A DNA stretch of 64,000 nucleotides from Cohnella endophytica. GTDB lineage: Bacteria > Bacillota > Bacilli > Paenibacillales > Paenibacillaceae. The stretch covers positions 124,001 to 188,000 of the forward strand of contig NZ_RBZM01000002.1 of NCBI RefSeq assembly GCF_003628305.1, written 5' to 3'. The position numbers and the translations under genes were made by a program. Of this stretch, positions 52,591 through 62,106 are shown one piece after another. The notes under the pieces were generated by a model. That model saw only the letters and a list, made by a program, of their open reading frames with translations. It did no database searches and was not told the origin of the DNA. Within the stretch, counting starts at the first letter, position 1. Each line of letters starts with the position of its first letter.

Positions 52591-54065
52591 TACGATTGCC
52601 CGACTGACGTGTTCGCCTTAGTGAGCAACAGTTGGCCTTTCGTCTGAATCTCTTTAAGCGCTTGATCAAGCGTCGCGGAGCCTGCAACGACTTGTTTGAT
52701 TTGCTCGGCCGCAAGCTGCGAGAAGTCGGCGGCGAAGCCTTCGGGCAACGTTTGCAGAATTGCTTGCGAATTCGCTTTTAGCGCGTAGAAAGCATCGATG
52801 TTTTTCCCGCTCTCTTGCGTTTTGTACGCGGTTCTTGCCGATAACGATGGAGACGACTTCGCGCTCGTCTTCGCTAGTTGCTCGCCGTTAGCGTATTTCA
52901 GAAATTCCCAAGCCGCCGAAAGGTTTTCCGAAGCGGCATTAATCGAGAATACGCTGTCCAGACTCATGTTGCCCGTGACGTCGGGTTGAGATGGATCGAC
53001 GGGGACGGTAACGACGTCCCACTCGAATTTTTTGAACGGGCTTCCCATCGGCTTAACCGTTGTCGAATCCGTGCTCTTGGAAGATCTGACGGCGCCTGCC
53101 GCTCCAATTTTCGTTTCCATGCCCATGAGATTCATGATCATAGGTCCATCGATCGTCATCGCGGCCTGACCTGACATGAACCTCATCGAATCCGGGGTGA
53201 TCGAGATTGCCATTTTGCCGCCGCCCATGCTGCGGAACACGCCTCCTCCCGCGCCGCCGTTATCAGACGGCATCGAGATGCTTCCCGATTTATAGCCGTC
53301 GATGACCGCTTGGAAGATCGATTTCCACTCCGGAGAATCGATCGATACCGTACCCGCATCCGCGTCGGCGTATGTAAGACCTTTCGCCTCGCCAATCGTT
53401 CGCACGAGCTCGAACGGATTCGACGTTTGGGAAGATTGGAACAAGCCGTTCAGCGCATCGTCTCCGTCTTTTTTCGCGGGGAACCGGGCAGCCAACCGCA
53501 TCGCGTCTTCCCAGCTCATCCCGTCCGTAGGGTAAGGAATTCCGTACTTATCGAATAGATCTTTGTTATAATAAAGCGCCTGCGTCGAGAAGCTCGGACT
53601 TAAACCGAACAGCTTGCCCGATCCCTTGGCTTTCAGCAGCTCGATGACGGAAGGCTGAAAGCCGTCTAGATCGAACTCGTCTTGTTTGACGACGGCATCG
53701 AGATCGTACAACATCCCTTTTCCGGCGAGTTTCGCGTATTGATCTTCCGTCAAATAAAGGGCGTCCGGCTGCTGCTCCTTCACAAGCTTTTCCATCTCCG
53801 CCACGGGATCCTCCGCGTTGAACACCGACTCCGTCGACACGACTTCCAATTCGACGTTGGGGAACATCGTTTGAAATGCGTTGCCGTATTGCATAAAGAA
53901 GGCTTGTTCATTGAAATAGGCGACCTTTAGCGTCCCTTTGTCCTTCCTGTCCAATTTGCTTATTGCCGATTTCTCCTTGCCTCCCGACGACGTGCAAGCC
54001 GATAATGCGAGCGTTAACGCAAGCGCCCCCGTCCACAAGCCTGATTTTCTTAACCTACGATTCAT
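52590..54065 (-). CDS. Family 1 extracellular solute-binding lipoprotein
   Basis: A 491-residue lipoprotein (lipobox LALSAC, Cys24) of the sugar-type extracellular solute-binding family: GTLKVAYFNEQAFF near 43, LYLTEDQYAKLAGKG near 97, QALYYNKDLFDKYGIPYPTDG near 166 (the binding cleft region), then TINAASENLSAAWEFLKYANG near 385. It is not followed by MalF/MalG-type permeases but by efflux-type ATPase, adaptor and FtsX genes, an unusual context: it may sense or capture a substrate for that system. ATG 54065 has GAAGGG upstream. A candidate response-regulator operator precedes it. Confidence 0.9.
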   Translation of the reverse strand: MNRRLRKSGLWTGALALTLALSACTSSGGKEKSAISKLDRKDKGTLKVAYFNEQAFFMQYGNAFQTMFPNVELEVVSTESVFNAEDPVAEMEKLVKEQQPDALYLTEDQYAKLAGKGMLYDLDAVVKQDEFDLDGFQPSVIELLKAKGSGKLFGLSPSFSTQALYYNKDLFDKYGIPYPTDGMSWEDAMRLAARFPAKKDGDDALNGLFQSSQTSNPFELVRTIGEAKGLTYADADAGTVSIDSPEWKSIFQAVIDGYKSGSISMPSDNGGAGGGVFRSMGGGKMAISITPDSMRFMSGQAAMTIDGPMIMNLMGMETKIGAAGAVRSSKSTDSTTVKPMGSPFKKFEWDVVTVPVDPSQPDVTGNMSLDSVFSINAASENLSAAWEFLKYANGEQLAKTSAKSSPSLSARTAYKTQESGKNIDAFYALKANSQAILQTLPEGFAADFSQLAAEQIKQVVAGSATLDQALKEIQTKGQLLLTKANTSVGQS

Positions 54066-54105
54066 CTCTTCGATCACCCTTCTTCTTGAATTTGCTACAT
54101 TGCCA

Positions 54106-54137
54106 AGTATGGTGACGAATTCTTAGAAATCGGTTAG
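54106..54137 (-). promoter_or_regulatory. Promoter and direct-repeat operator of the transporter operon
   Basis: On the minus strand TCTAAC-CGATT-TCTAAG (11-base repeat) is followed after 10 bases by -10-like CATACT (54111-54106), 41 bases before the lipoprotein ATG. The same repeat and spacing occur before the response regulator gene (56257-56289). Confidence 0.6.
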
Positions 54138-54175
54138 AGTAGCTGAAAGTTAGCTTAAAATTTCATGAAATTGAA

Positions 54176-54214
54176 ATAAGAAAAACTCTCCGACCTGTTG
54201 GAGACCGGAGAGTT
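54176..54214 (-). terminator. Terminator after the sensor kinase gene
   Basis: On the minus strand AACTCTCCG (54214-54206 complement) pairs with CGGAGAGTT, followed by TTTCTTATTT. It separates the two-component genes from the transporter operon. Confidence 0.85.
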
Positions 54215-54229
54215 CAATAAGTATGCTGC

Positions 54230-55534
54230 CTACAACGGCAAAGTGATAAACACGCGCGTCCCGTTCGAACGTTTGCTGTCCAGGCGGATTTTACCGCCGT
54301 GACGCTCCGCGATCCACTTGGCGATAGCCAAACCGAGACCCGTTCCGCCTTCCTGCCGAGTTCGCGCTTTGTCTCCGCGATAGAACCGGTCGAAGACGTG
54401 CGGCAAATCTTCGGGCGAAATGCCGACTCCGGTATCCTCCACCTCGATCTGCGCGGAGTGCGCGAATTTGCGGCAAACGACGCGGACGATCCCGCCTTCA
54501 GGCGTATATTTGATCGCGTTGTCTAGCACGGTTACGAGCAATTGGTGCAGACGCTCTTCGTCCGCGACCATCGGAATCGGCGAATCCGTCTCCGAATGCA
54601 AAATAATGCCCTTCAATTCGGCCAGCATATGCATTTTCGCTACGCATTCCTGAACGATCCGGTCGAATTGGATCGGTTTGCGTTCCAGCTCCAACTGGTT
54701 AGAGTCCGACCTGGCCAGCGTAAGAAGACCGCCGACAAGCTTGCTCATCCGCTTGGCTTCCTGCAATACGTTCGAGATCAGCTTGCTATCCTGCTCGATC
54801 GTATGGTCGGGATGACGCAGCAGCAGCTCCGAATGCACTTGAATGACGGAAAGCGGAGTCCGCAGTTCGTGGGAGGCGTCCGACACGAACTGCTGCTGCT
54901 TCTCAAGGGAAATCCGGATAGGGATCAGCGCCCGATTCGCTAAATAATAGCCCGCTGCTATAGCCACTATGAGTCCGATTAATCCTCCGAACAGTAAAAT
55001 ATCGAATAGCCGATGCAGCATGCTGATTTCGGCAGAGACGTTCGTAAGCAACTGCTGCGTCTTGATTTCGTAGCTCGTCCCGTCCGCCCCGATTAAACCG
55101 GCGTAGTGGGTATCGCTCGCGTTCACTACCCTATAGTATTGGTCGCCGACCTTCGCCGTTTTCGGTTCGGTACTGAACCTGCTCGGCAGGAGCTGCTTCA
55201 AATTCTCCTCGCTGAACACGGCGCTTCCCATCATCGGGACTGGTACGTTGTCCTTCGTCCAAAACAGCTGGATGACCGGACGATCCATCTGGTTTATCGA
55301 GTATAAGACGGTTTTCTGAAGAGGCATCGTGCTGGAAGACTCGCCTCTAATGGCCGCTACCGGAGATACTGCGGATAACGTCATTTTATCCTTTATCGAC
55401 GTAATCGACCGATCGATCTGGGCGAACAACATCTGTTTCATGATTATGTATACGAAAACGTTCAGAGAAATGAGAATGACGGACAGGACGGCGGCATTGC
55501 GGATCGTTAATTGGGTACGACTGCGATTGAACAT
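54230..55534 (-). CDS. Sensor histidine kinase, CiaH/EnvZ-type
   Basis: A 434-residue membrane kinase. Two helices (about 13-35 and 178-198) bracket an extracytoplasmic domain of about 140 residues with no known fold to me. HisKA has the phospho-acceptor His222 in SHELRTPLSVI; N box and G boxes follow (DNAIKYTPEGG, VEDTGVGISPEDL, GGTGLGLAIAKW). There is no HAMP domain I can recognise; a short linker connects helix 2 to HisKA. ATG 55534 shares its A with the regulator stop (TGATG) and has GGAG 8 bases upstream; ATG 55540 is too close to that site. Confidence 0.93.
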   Translation of the reverse strand: MFNRSRTQLTIRNAAVLSVILISLNVFVYIIMKQMLFAQIDRSITSIKDKMTLSAVSPVAAIRGESSSTMPLQKTVLYSINQMDRPVIQLFWTKDNVPVPMMGSAVFSEENLKQLLPSRFSTEPKTAKVGDQYYRVVNASDTHYAGLIGADGTSYEIKTQQLLTNVSAEISMLHRLFDILLFGGLIGLIVAIAAGYYLANRALIPIRISLEKQQQFVSDASHELRTPLSVIQVHSELLLRHPDHTIEQDSKLISNVLQEAKRMSKLVGGLLTLARSDSNQLELERKPIQFDRIVQECVAKMHMLAELKGIILHSETDSPIPMVADEERLHQLLVTVLDNAIKYTPEGGIVRVVCRKFAHSAQIEVEDTGVGISPEDLPHVFDRFYRGDKARTRQEGGTGLGLAIAKWIAERHGGKIRLDSKRSNGTRVFITLPL

Positions 55535-56211
55535 CAACATTTCTCCTTTAACATATAACCGACTCCGCGAACGGTATGGATATAACGATCGCAGCCGAAC
55601 GGCGCCAGCTTCTTCCGCAAGTAATGCACGTAAACGTCGACCACGCCCAAGCCCGCTGCAGAATCGATTCCCCACACCCGGTCCAGCAGTTGCTCCTTGG
55701 TTAGAATCTGCTCCCGGTTGAGCAGCAAATATTCCATTAGCTCGAATTCCTTGAGCGTAAGCTTCAGGGGTTCACCGTTCGCGAAGCCCTCCATCGATTG
55801 GCACTTGACGGCAAGCTGTCCGTATTTCAGCTCGCCGTCCGGCGAGCCAAGGGACAGCCGTCTTAATAGTACCCGGATCCGCGCCAGCAGCTCGGGCGTA
55901 GCGAACGGCTTGACCAAATAATCGTCGGCTCCGGCATCCAGTCCGCGCACCCGATCCTCGACGCTGTCGCGAGCCGTAAGTAGCAGGATCGGTTTTGCGC
56001 TCCCGTTCTCCCTTAGTTCCGAGAGAATGGAGATGCCGTTGATTCCCGGGAGCATGATGTCCAATATGATTAAATCATGGATGCCCTGCTCGGCCAAATA
56101 CAAGCCGTCCGGCCCGTTATCCGCTTCGTCCACCTGATAGGCTTCTTCTTTAAGTACCGTGACCACTGCGTCCAGCAACGGCCGGTCGTCTTCCACCACA
56201 AGAATTCTCAA
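55534..56211 (-). CDS. OmpR-family response regulator
   Basis: A 225-residue regulator with a receiver domain (acidic pair EDD at 7-9, phospho-acceptor Asp51 in ILDIMLPG, Thr and Lys in LLLTARDS and YLVKPFA) and a winged-helix DNA-binding domain (about 125-222: LTLKEFELMEYLLLNREQILTKEQLLDRVWG and YVHYLRKKL). The start codon is TTG (56211), with AAGGAG 8 bases upstream. It is cotranscribed with the sensor kinase. A direct-repeat operator lies just upstream, so it probably controls itself. Confidence 0.95.
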   Translation of the reverse strand: MRILVVEDDRPLLDAVVTVLKEEAYQVDEADNGPDGLYLAEQGIHDLIILDIMLPGINGISILSELRENGSAKPILLLTARDSVEDRVRGLDAGADDYLVKPFATPELLARIRVLLRRLSLGSPDGELKYGQLAVKCQSMEGFANGEPLKLTLKEFELMEYLLLNREQILTKEQLLDRVWGIDSAAGLGVVDVYVHYLRKKLAPFGCDRYIHTVRGVGYMLKEKC

Positions 56212-56256
56212 TAGGTACGCTCCTTCTTTCAGGCCATTCTCAGCCGATCGGAACCT

Positions 56257-56289
56257 ATTTTATCGTACGAACCTTAACGAATGCTTAGA
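56257..56289 (-). promoter_or_regulatory. Promoter and direct-repeat operator of the two-component genes
   Basis: On the minus strand TCTAAG-CATTC-GTTAAG (TAAG twice, 11 bases apart) is followed after 10 bases by -10 TAAAAT (56262-56257). It resembles the CiaR box NTTAAG-N5-WTTAAG, known to lie about 10 bases before the -10. Confidence 0.65.
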
Positions 56290-56314
56290 AAACGGCGAAT
56301 ACGTATAGGCAACG

Positions 56315-56352
56315 AAAAAAAGACGGCGCAGGAAAGGACCTGCACCGCCTTT
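56315..56352 (-). terminator. Terminator after the aldo/keto reductase gene
   Basis: On the minus strand AAAGGCGGTGCAGG pairs with CCTGCGCCGTCTTT (one G-U pair) around a short loop, then TTTTCG. 34 bases after the gene. Confidence 0.88.
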
Positions 56353-56386
56353 GTTCGTGAATGCTTTATTCCTGTCTATCTCGCGT

Positions 56387-57367
56387 TTACCAAGCGTACG
56401 CGTTAGGAGCCGATCCGCCGGGACCCGGGAAAATCTCGTCTAGACGAGCGAGCGTAGATTCCTCGAGCAAGATATCGACGACTCTGAGCGCGGATTGCAA
56501 CTGATCGAGCGTCCGCGGTCCGATGATCGGGGCGGTCATCGCCGGTCGCGTAAGCGTCCATGCGAGCGCCACGTTCGCTTCGCTCTCTCCCAGCTCCTTG
56601 CAAAGACCTTCGAACGCTTCCAATTGGGCGCGGTGTTTCTCTACACGTTCCGGATTGTTCGCGCGTTTCGAACCCGCGATCGGATTAAGCGCGTGACCGC
56701 TCAACAATCCGCCGTCGAGCGGACTCCATGCGATCACTCCGATACCGAGCTCCTCGGAAGCCGGAAGCACTTCGAGCTCCGGCAATCGGCAGAGCAAGCT
56801 GAATTTATGCTGTTCGCTCACGAGGCCGAGCATTCGATGGGCTTTGGCTTCGTACTGAGCCTTGACCAAGTCGCGTCCGGCGAAGTTGCTGGACCCGACG
56901 TAGCCGATCTTGCCCTGATGCAACGCGACGTTAAAGGATTCCCACAGTTCGTCCCAAGACACGCTGCGGTCCACGTGATGCATCTGGTATAGCTCGATAT
57001 GATCGGTACGCAGCCTTCTCAATGAACCTTCCAAATGACGGCGTAATTTATAGGCCGACAATCCGGCATCCTTGTTCGGACCGTCGAGCGGATCGCTCAT
57101 GTCGCCGTAGAACTTGGTCGCAAGCACGACCTTCTCGCGCCGTCCTCCGCCTTGGGCGAACCATTTGCCGATAATTTCTTCGGTTCTGCCCGCATTCTGG
57201 CCCCAACCGTAGATGTTGGCGGTATCGAAAAAGTTAATGCCCGCGTCCAACGCGGCATCCATAATCCGGAAGCTTTCTTGCTCGTCCGTATCCACGCCGA
57301 AATTCATCGTCCCCAAGCATAACTTGCTGACTTTTAAGCCCGACTTGCCTAACGAAGCGTATTTCAT
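56387..57367 (-). CDS. Aldo/keto reductase
   Basis: A 326-residue NADPH-dependent TIM-barrel oxidoreductase. The catalytic tetrad is visible as Asp and Tyr in FFDTANIYGWGQ (near 50-60), Lys in VVLATKFYG (near 87) and His in YQMHHVD (near 130); the C-terminal GPRTLDQLQSAL region (near 288) binds the cofactor phosphate. It resembles YdhF/Tas or beta-subunit-like AKRs of Gram-positives. Substrate unknown. ATG 57367 follows GGGAG by 8 bases; a GTG three codons upstream is possible. Single gene with its own terminator. Confidence 0.92.
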   Translation of the reverse strand: MKYASLGKSGLKVSKLCLGTMNFGVDTDEQESFRIMDAALDAGINFFDTANIYGWGQNAGRTEEIIGKWFAQGGGRREKVVLATKFYGDMSDPLDGPNKDAGLSAYKLRRHLEGSLRRLRTDHIELYQMHHVDRSVSWDELWESFNVALHQGKIGYVGSSNFAGRDLVKAQYEAKAHRMLGLVSEQHKFSLLCRLPELEVLPASEELGIGVIAWSPLDGGLLSGHALNPIAGSKRANNPERVEKHRAQLEAFEGLCKELGESEANVALAWTLTRPAMTAPIIGPRTLDQLQSALRVVDILLEESTLARLDEIFPGPGGSAPNAYAW

Positions 57368-57430
57368 CTTCTCCACTCCCTATTTACGATATTAGTCCGA
57401 CTCTTCCATCATAACGAATTTATGGCACAA

Positions 57431-57460
57431 AATAAAACGGCGGAGTCAGAGGCTCCGCCG
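57431..57460 (-). terminator. Terminator after the chemotaxis receptor gene
   Basis: On the minus strand CGGCGGAG pairs with CTCCGCCG around CCTCTGA, followed by TTTTATTTTG. It starts 6 bases after the stop. Confidence 0.88.
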
Positions 57461-57465
57461 AATGT

Positions 57466-59160
57466 TTATATCTTGAATTTCCTGACGATCTCTTGCATGT
57501 CTTTCGCGATTCCGGATAACAACTGCGAAGATCTGGTCATTTCTTCGCTGGACGCGAGTTGTTCTTCCGTCGATGCGGCTACCTGTTGCGTCATACCGGC
57601 CGTTTGACGCGCGATATTACCCATATTCGCGATCGAAGCCGCCACTTCCTCCGAGCTTGCGGCGAGTTGCTCCGCCGCCGCCGCGGCTTCTTGCACTCTG
57701 CCCGATACTTCCCGGGTCGAGTCGACGATTTCCTTGAACGCTTCTTCCGCGTGCTGCGTCGCGATTACGCCTTCCTTCACGTCGGCCAGACTTGACATCA
57801 TCGTCGCGGCGGCCTTGCTTGTATCCTGCTGGATCGTCGCGATCAGTTCGATAATGCCTTGCGAAGATTCGGTGCTCTGCGTTGCCAGCTTACGAACTTC
57901 CCCGGCGACGACCGCGAATCCTTTGCCATGCTCTCCGGCGCGGGCCGCTTCGATCGCGGCGTTAAGCGCGAGCAGGTTCGTCCTCGCGGAAATATCTCCG
58001 ATAAGCTCCGAAATATCGCTGATCTGCGAGGATTGCTGCTCTAGCTTACGAATCGTGGCGTTCGCTTCTTCCACGGATTCGTACAACCGTTGCATGCGAT
58101 CCGATACTTCCACGATTTTGTCGGAGCCGTCGTTCGCCCGGTTCGCCGTCATCTGAGACAGCTCCGACACTTCGCCGGTCGTCTCCGCGATCCGTTGAAC
58201 CCCTTCGGCCATCTCGTCGATCACGCGGCCGCATTCCATCGCCGTGTTCGCTTGGTCTTCCGAACCGATCGCCACTTGGCTGATCGATTCCGACACATGC
58301 TTCGCGGCTTCGGCGTTCTGATCCGAACTGGCATACAGCTGCGCGGAAGCGGAGGCCACTTGCGTAGAAGCGTCTTGCATCTGATTGACCGAAAGCTTCA
58401 GATGAGCCAACGTCCGATTCACGGAATCCATCATCACTCCGAATTCGTCTTTGCGCTTTATCGTAAGCGGTTCGGCCGTCAGATCGCCGCTAGAGATGCG
58501 ATTCATCATCGCGGTCGTAGCATTGAGCGGACGCGTCAGATTCAATATCAATGCCGCTGCAAGAGCTCCGACGATTACGAAAATTCCGATCCCCAGGAAA
58601 ATTAAGAACCGGGAAGTTTGACTATAAATGTTCTCGCTCTCATGTTGGCTATCAACGGCTCCCGCATGATTGTAGTCGATTATGCTCTGAACGGCTTTTT
58701 GCAATTCCGGGACCAATTTCTGAGCGTCCAGAGTAGATTGGGCAATCTCTTCCTTCGTAGCTTTCTTAGAAGCATCCGTCGTGAATGTCTGATTGAATTT
58801 ATCCCAAGCATCGGTTAGGATCTTAAAATTATTTATATCCTCGTTATCGTGCAAGGTTCTGCCGTATGCCCTGATGTTCTCGTCTATCGAAACTACGATT
58901 TGGCTTCTCGTTTGCTCCAATTGTTTTTTCTGGGCAGGGTCTTGCGTCACCAACGTTTGATAATAATTACTAAGATACTGTTCGATGTTCACATTAGCTT
59001 TGTTAATCGTCTCGATCCCGAACATCCAGTCCGTCGTGACTACTTTAGTGAAATTGGTCGTTTTCTTGATCTGGGTTAACCCGTTATAACCAAGTACTAC
59101 GACAAACACTAGCACGATTGCAAATGAACCGAGCAACTTCGTTCTAACTGATCTCATCAT
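57466..59160 (-). CDS. Methyl-accepting chemotaxis protein (4HB sensor)
   Basis: A 564-residue chemoreceptor. Transmembrane helix 1 (about 10-30) and helix 2 (about 188-210) enclose a four-helix-bundle ligand domain (about 31-187). A HAMP domain follows (about 211-265: [21 protein letters not shown]), then the coiled-coil signalling domain with the tip [39 protein letters not shown] (about 400-440, given by its ends), which contacts CheA and CheW. ATG 59160 has AGGGGGAAC upstream, and the next codon is also ATG. Ligand unknown. Single gene. Confidence 0.95.
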   Translation of the reverse strand: MMRSVRTKLLGSFAIVLVFVVVLGYNGLTQIKKTTNFTKVVTTDWMFGIETINKANVNIEQYLSNYYQTLVTQDPAQKKQLEQTRSQIVVSIDENIRAYGRTLHDNEDINNFKILTDAWDKFNQTFTTDASKKATKEEIAQSTLDAQKLVPELQKAVQSIIDYNHAGAVDSQHESENIYSQTSRFLIFLGIGIFVIVGALAAALILNLTRPLNATTAMMNRISSGDLTAEPLTIKRKDEFGVMMDSVNRTLAHLKLSVNQMQDASTQVASASAQLYASSDQNAEAAKHVSESISQVAIGSEDQANTAMECGRVIDEMAEGVQRIAETTGEVSELSQMTANRANDGSDKIVEVSDRMQRLYESVEEANATIRKLEQQSSQISDISELIGDISARTNLLALNAAIEAARAGEHGKGFAVVAGEVRKLATQSTESSQGIIELIATIQQDTSKAAATMMSSLADVKEGVIATQHAEEAFKEIVDSTREVSGRVQEAAAAAEQLAASSEEVAASIANMGNIARQTAGMTQQVAASTEEQLASSEEMTRSSQLLSGIAKDMQEIVRKFKI

Positions 59161-59332
59161 GTTCCCCCTGTTGTGGACGCTATTGGCAATCGTTGTGCTA
59201 TTGCTACTGTAATAATAGATTCGTCCTTTGCAAAAAACTATTAAAAACAATTCTAAAATTGCATAAAAAAGGAACTTGACGAACAATAATATTAGGCTCG
59301 ATAATTTGCCGAAAACAAATAAAATTCCGACC

Positions 59333-60532
59333 CTATTTTCTGGTCGGAACAGCGGCGATCGTCTTTTCTATGGCTTGCTTTAATAAAGAACCCGAACGGT
59401 TCCAAGATAGTTTTAACGCGTCGAGTCTGGCTTGCCGGCCTTTCGTAATGCACAGTCGAGGGTTCTCGTAGGCTTTTCTCATTTGTCTTTTTAAGCTGCC
59501 GATATCCGGTTCCGCCCACAGTTGCCCCTTTTCGGAGAATAAATGGCGGAATTGGCGCGAGATGGACGTTCTACGATTCATGCCGATGACGGGAGGGCGC
59601 AATTTGTATTGAACTAGGAAGGAATTATGGCTTGATAAGAAATCCATATGTCCGCCCCAACCGGTTGTTATAACGGGAACGCCGCTAGCCATCGATTCTA
59701 GGAATGGCAAGCCTATGCCCTCGCCTCGGGTAGGAAGAACGAAGGCATGCCCTTGTGCATAGATGCTTCTAAGTGACTTCGTATTTATATGCCGGGCAAT
59801 GATCTGAATAGGGGCGGTGCTTTTACGAATGCCTAGTTTGGCTTTGTAAAACTGTATCCGGCTGCGGATCCATCGGTCATTCTCATAGGCGGCATATCCG
59901 TTTGTTTTGATGATCAATCGAACATTATCGCTCGAAGAAAACTCTTCCCAATAGGCTTTTAGCAGCCCTTCGGGATTTTTGCGATGCTGAAAACCGAATA
60001 CGGATATGAAGGTAAAGGGTCGATTCGCTTTTTTAGAAGGAAGTTGCTTATTCATAGGAACAAACATTTTCGCATCCACGCCATGAGGAACGATGAATAT
60101 GGGGGTTCTGATTCCGCTATCGCGCATAGCCTGTCTGTTCTGTCGCGAAGGGACGAATACGGCATCGGATTGATTGATCGGATTGATCCACCGCTTAGGA
60201 ATGCGAGTCGTTTCCCAAACGGTATTAATAATAATCGTATCGTACTGCTTTCTTTCCTTGCGTAAGTTAATCGTATTTGGGGGGTAATGATAGATTAATA
60301 CCTTGCGGTTATTCGACAGTCCTCCAGCTCGGCCTTGTATTTCAATTACCGAAGTATTCACCCCTTGACGTCTCAACGCCTTAACGTACTCTTTGCAGGC
60401 AATTCCAAGACCCGAGGTTCGTTTGACAGGCCCTTGCCATACGACATGATAGGCGGGGATCCTAATCGATGTGCTTTTTTTCGGGAGAACCTTAACCCTC
60501 AACACGGGTAGCCCATTGATCATGGAATACAT
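59333..60532 (-). CDS. GT4-like glycosyltransferase
   Basis: A 399-residue GT-B glycosyltransferase. The C-terminal half has [18 protein letters not shown] (near 265-285), the E-x7-E motif of GT4 enzymes that binds the nucleotide sugar, preceded by [21 protein letters not shown] near 170. The N-terminal half contains [28 protein letters not shown], a glycine-rich acceptor-side loop. Probably transfers a sugar to a cell-surface polymer or lipid. ATG 60532 with GGAG 8 bases upstream is chosen; the frame is open further up to 60715 but runs into the divergent FMN-binding gene. A/T-richer than its neighbours. Confidence 0.85.
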   Translation of the reverse strand: MYSMINGLPVLRVKVLPKKSTSIRIPAYHVVWQGPVKRTSGLGIACKEYVKALRRQGVNTSVIEIQGRAGGLSNNRKVLIYHYPPNTINLRKERKQYDTIIINTVWETTRIPKRWINPINQSDAVFVPSRQNRQAMRDSGIRTPIFIVPHGVDAKMFVPMNKQLPSKKANRPFTFISVFGFQHRKNPEGLLKAYWEEFSSSDNVRLIIKTNGYAAYENDRWIRSRIQFYKAKLGIRKSTAPIQIIARHINTKSLRSIYAQGHAFVLPTRGEGIGLPFLESMASGVPVITTGWGGHMDFLSSHNSFLVQYKLRPPVIGMNRRTSISRQFRHLFSEKGQLWAEPDIGSLKRQMRKAYENPRLCITKGRQARLDALKLSWNRSGSLLKQAIEKTIAAVPTRK

Positions 60533-60698
60533 CTCTTCAACTCCATGTACTAGAAGTATTCTTTTAGGATATGCCGATATTGCGCAAACGGTATGGTCAT
60601 CTAAAATATTAACAAACTTATAGAAAAGCTTTATTTTAAGAAAATTTAAATGTTTCGAAGTTATACTGTGGAGGAATCGGAAAAATGGAGGAGTATGA

Positions 60699-61208
60699 AT
60701 GGCCAAGATGAACAAAAAATGGGTTGTTCTATGTTCTGCAGCCCTAGGCGCTATTTATGCCGCCGAATATTTCGCAACGGAAGCCCAAGCCTTGCCACAT
60801 AATTCCGAACGCTCCCAATTGAGCATTCCATCCGAGGCTAGCTCCCCCATTAACAGCGCAGCACCGACACTGCCCCCTGTAAACAACGTAGCCCCGAGCA
60901 GTCCCGCCGAAAGCGCTCCGACTCCAAGTTCCTCCAAGAAAATGTATAATGACGGCTCCTATATTGGAATAGGCAGCAATCGCCGCGGATCGATCGAGGT
61001 AACCGTAACGATTCAGCACGATAAAATAACGGATGTTGAAATTAGCCGTTTTGCCATGCATTACTCCGATAGAGACGTCGTAGGACTGCCTGATGAAGTG
61101 TTGCAAAAGCAAAGCGCTCAGGTAGATAACGTAAGCGGCGCAACGTATAGCGTAAGGGCGTTCGAAGATGCCGTCCAGGAGGCACTTTCGCAGGCGAAAA
61201 ATGCATAA
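60699..61208 (+). CDS. Secreted FMN-binding domain protein
   Basis: A 169-residue exported protein. An N-terminal signal or anchor helix (about 7-25) is followed by a Ser/Pro-rich linker (about 35-80) and an FMN_bind domain (about 82-166: DGSYIGIGSNRRGSIEVTVTI, then VVGLPDEVLQKQSAQVDNVSGATYS, given by its ends). SGATYS at 146-151 matches the motif where ApbE attaches FMN to a Thr or Ser through a phosphoester. ATG 60699 has GGAGGAG 5 bases upstream. It overlaps apbE by 8 bases, so it is the likely ApbE substrate and the outside electron carrier. Confidence 0.9.
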   Translation: MAKMNKKWVVLCSAALGAIYAAEYFATEAQALPHNSERSQLSIPSEASSPINSAAPTLPPVNNVAPSSPAESAPTPSSSKKMYNDGSYIGIGSNRRGSIEVTVTIQHDKITDVEISRFAMHYSDRDVVGLPDEVLQKQSAQVDNVSGATYSVRAFEDAVQEALSQAKNA

Positions 61209-62106
61209 CGCGGCGAGCCGTCCAATAGGAAAAACGAAAATGTACATGGATACCGTCGTCGACATTCAAGTCGTCACCGAACAACCGCAGCATTTGGTCG
61301 AAGCGTCAATCGACCGGGCTTTTGCAGCCTTTCGTAAAGTGGAGGACGCCTGCAGCCGGTTTAGTCAGGACAGCGAATTGATGATAGCGTGCCGACGCAT
61401 AGCTGCCCCCGTTCCGGTTAGCTCTTATTTATTCGAACCCTTGAGGTTTGCGTTGGAAATTGCCGAATGGACGAACGGCGTATTTGACCCGACAGTGGGA
61501 AAAACGATGGAGGAATGCGGCTTTAATCGCCACTATTTGTCTGGCGAAGTCATTGAAAGCTTCGCCGACGCTTCCGTTACGTATCGAGACATCGTTATGG
61601 ATGAGCATAACCGTACACTATATCTGAAAAAACCGATGGTGATCGATCTGGGCGCAGTGGCCAAGGGATTCGCGATTGATTTGGCCTCAAGAGAGCTTCA
61701 GCGGTTTGAACGTTTTGTCGTGAATGCCGGCGGGGACCTTTACGCGGGAGGATCGGATGAACGACGGAATGTATGGAAGATCGGCATCCAGCATCCTGAG
61801 AGAGCGGAGCAAAACATCCATATCGTTGAAATTACGAACGAAGCGATTTGTACCTCCGGAAGTTACGAGCGAAAAAGCTCCGTAACGGACGGCGTTCACC
61901 ATATTATCCATCCCCGAACGAAGCGTTCGCCTAATGATTGGGTCAGTTGCACCGTTATCGCCCCTTTCGCCATGATGGCCGATGCTTTCTCTACCGCGGC
62001 CTTTTTGCTTGGGGAGGAAGGCTCGAAGGCTCTCATCGAACAGGCGGAGCTAAAAGGAATTTTGATTTCATCCCAGTTGCAAATCATGAAGATAGGAGAA
62101 GTATAA
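61201..62106 (+). CDS. apbE: FAD:protein FMN transferase ApbE
   Basis: ApbE flavinylates partner proteins using FAD and magnesium. The 301-residue protein has MDTVVDIQV near 15, FSQDSELMI near 52, GVFDPTVGKTMEECGF near 90-105, VIDLGAVAKGFAIDLA near 149-164 (conserved active-site region), VNAGGDLYAGG near 175, and TSGSYERK near 219. No signal peptide or lipobox is seen, unlike many ApbEs, so it may act in the cytosol or its export signal is unusual. It overlaps the FMN-binding gene and is followed at once by the RnfD-like gene. Confidence 0.94.
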   Translation: MHNAASRPIGKTKMYMDTVVDIQVVTEQPQHLVEASIDRAFAAFRKVEDACSRFSQDSELMIACRRIAAPVPVSSYLFEPLRFALEIAEWTNGVFDPTVGKTMEECGFNRHYLSGEVIESFADASVTYRDIVMDEHNRTLYLKKPMVIDLGAVAKGFAIDLASRELQRFERFVVNAGGDLYAGGSDERRNVWKIGIQHPERAEQNIHIVEITNEAICTSGSYERKSSVTDGVHHIIHPRTKRSPNDWVSCTVIAPFAMMADAFSTAAFLLGEEGSKALIEQAELKGILISSQLQIMKIGEV

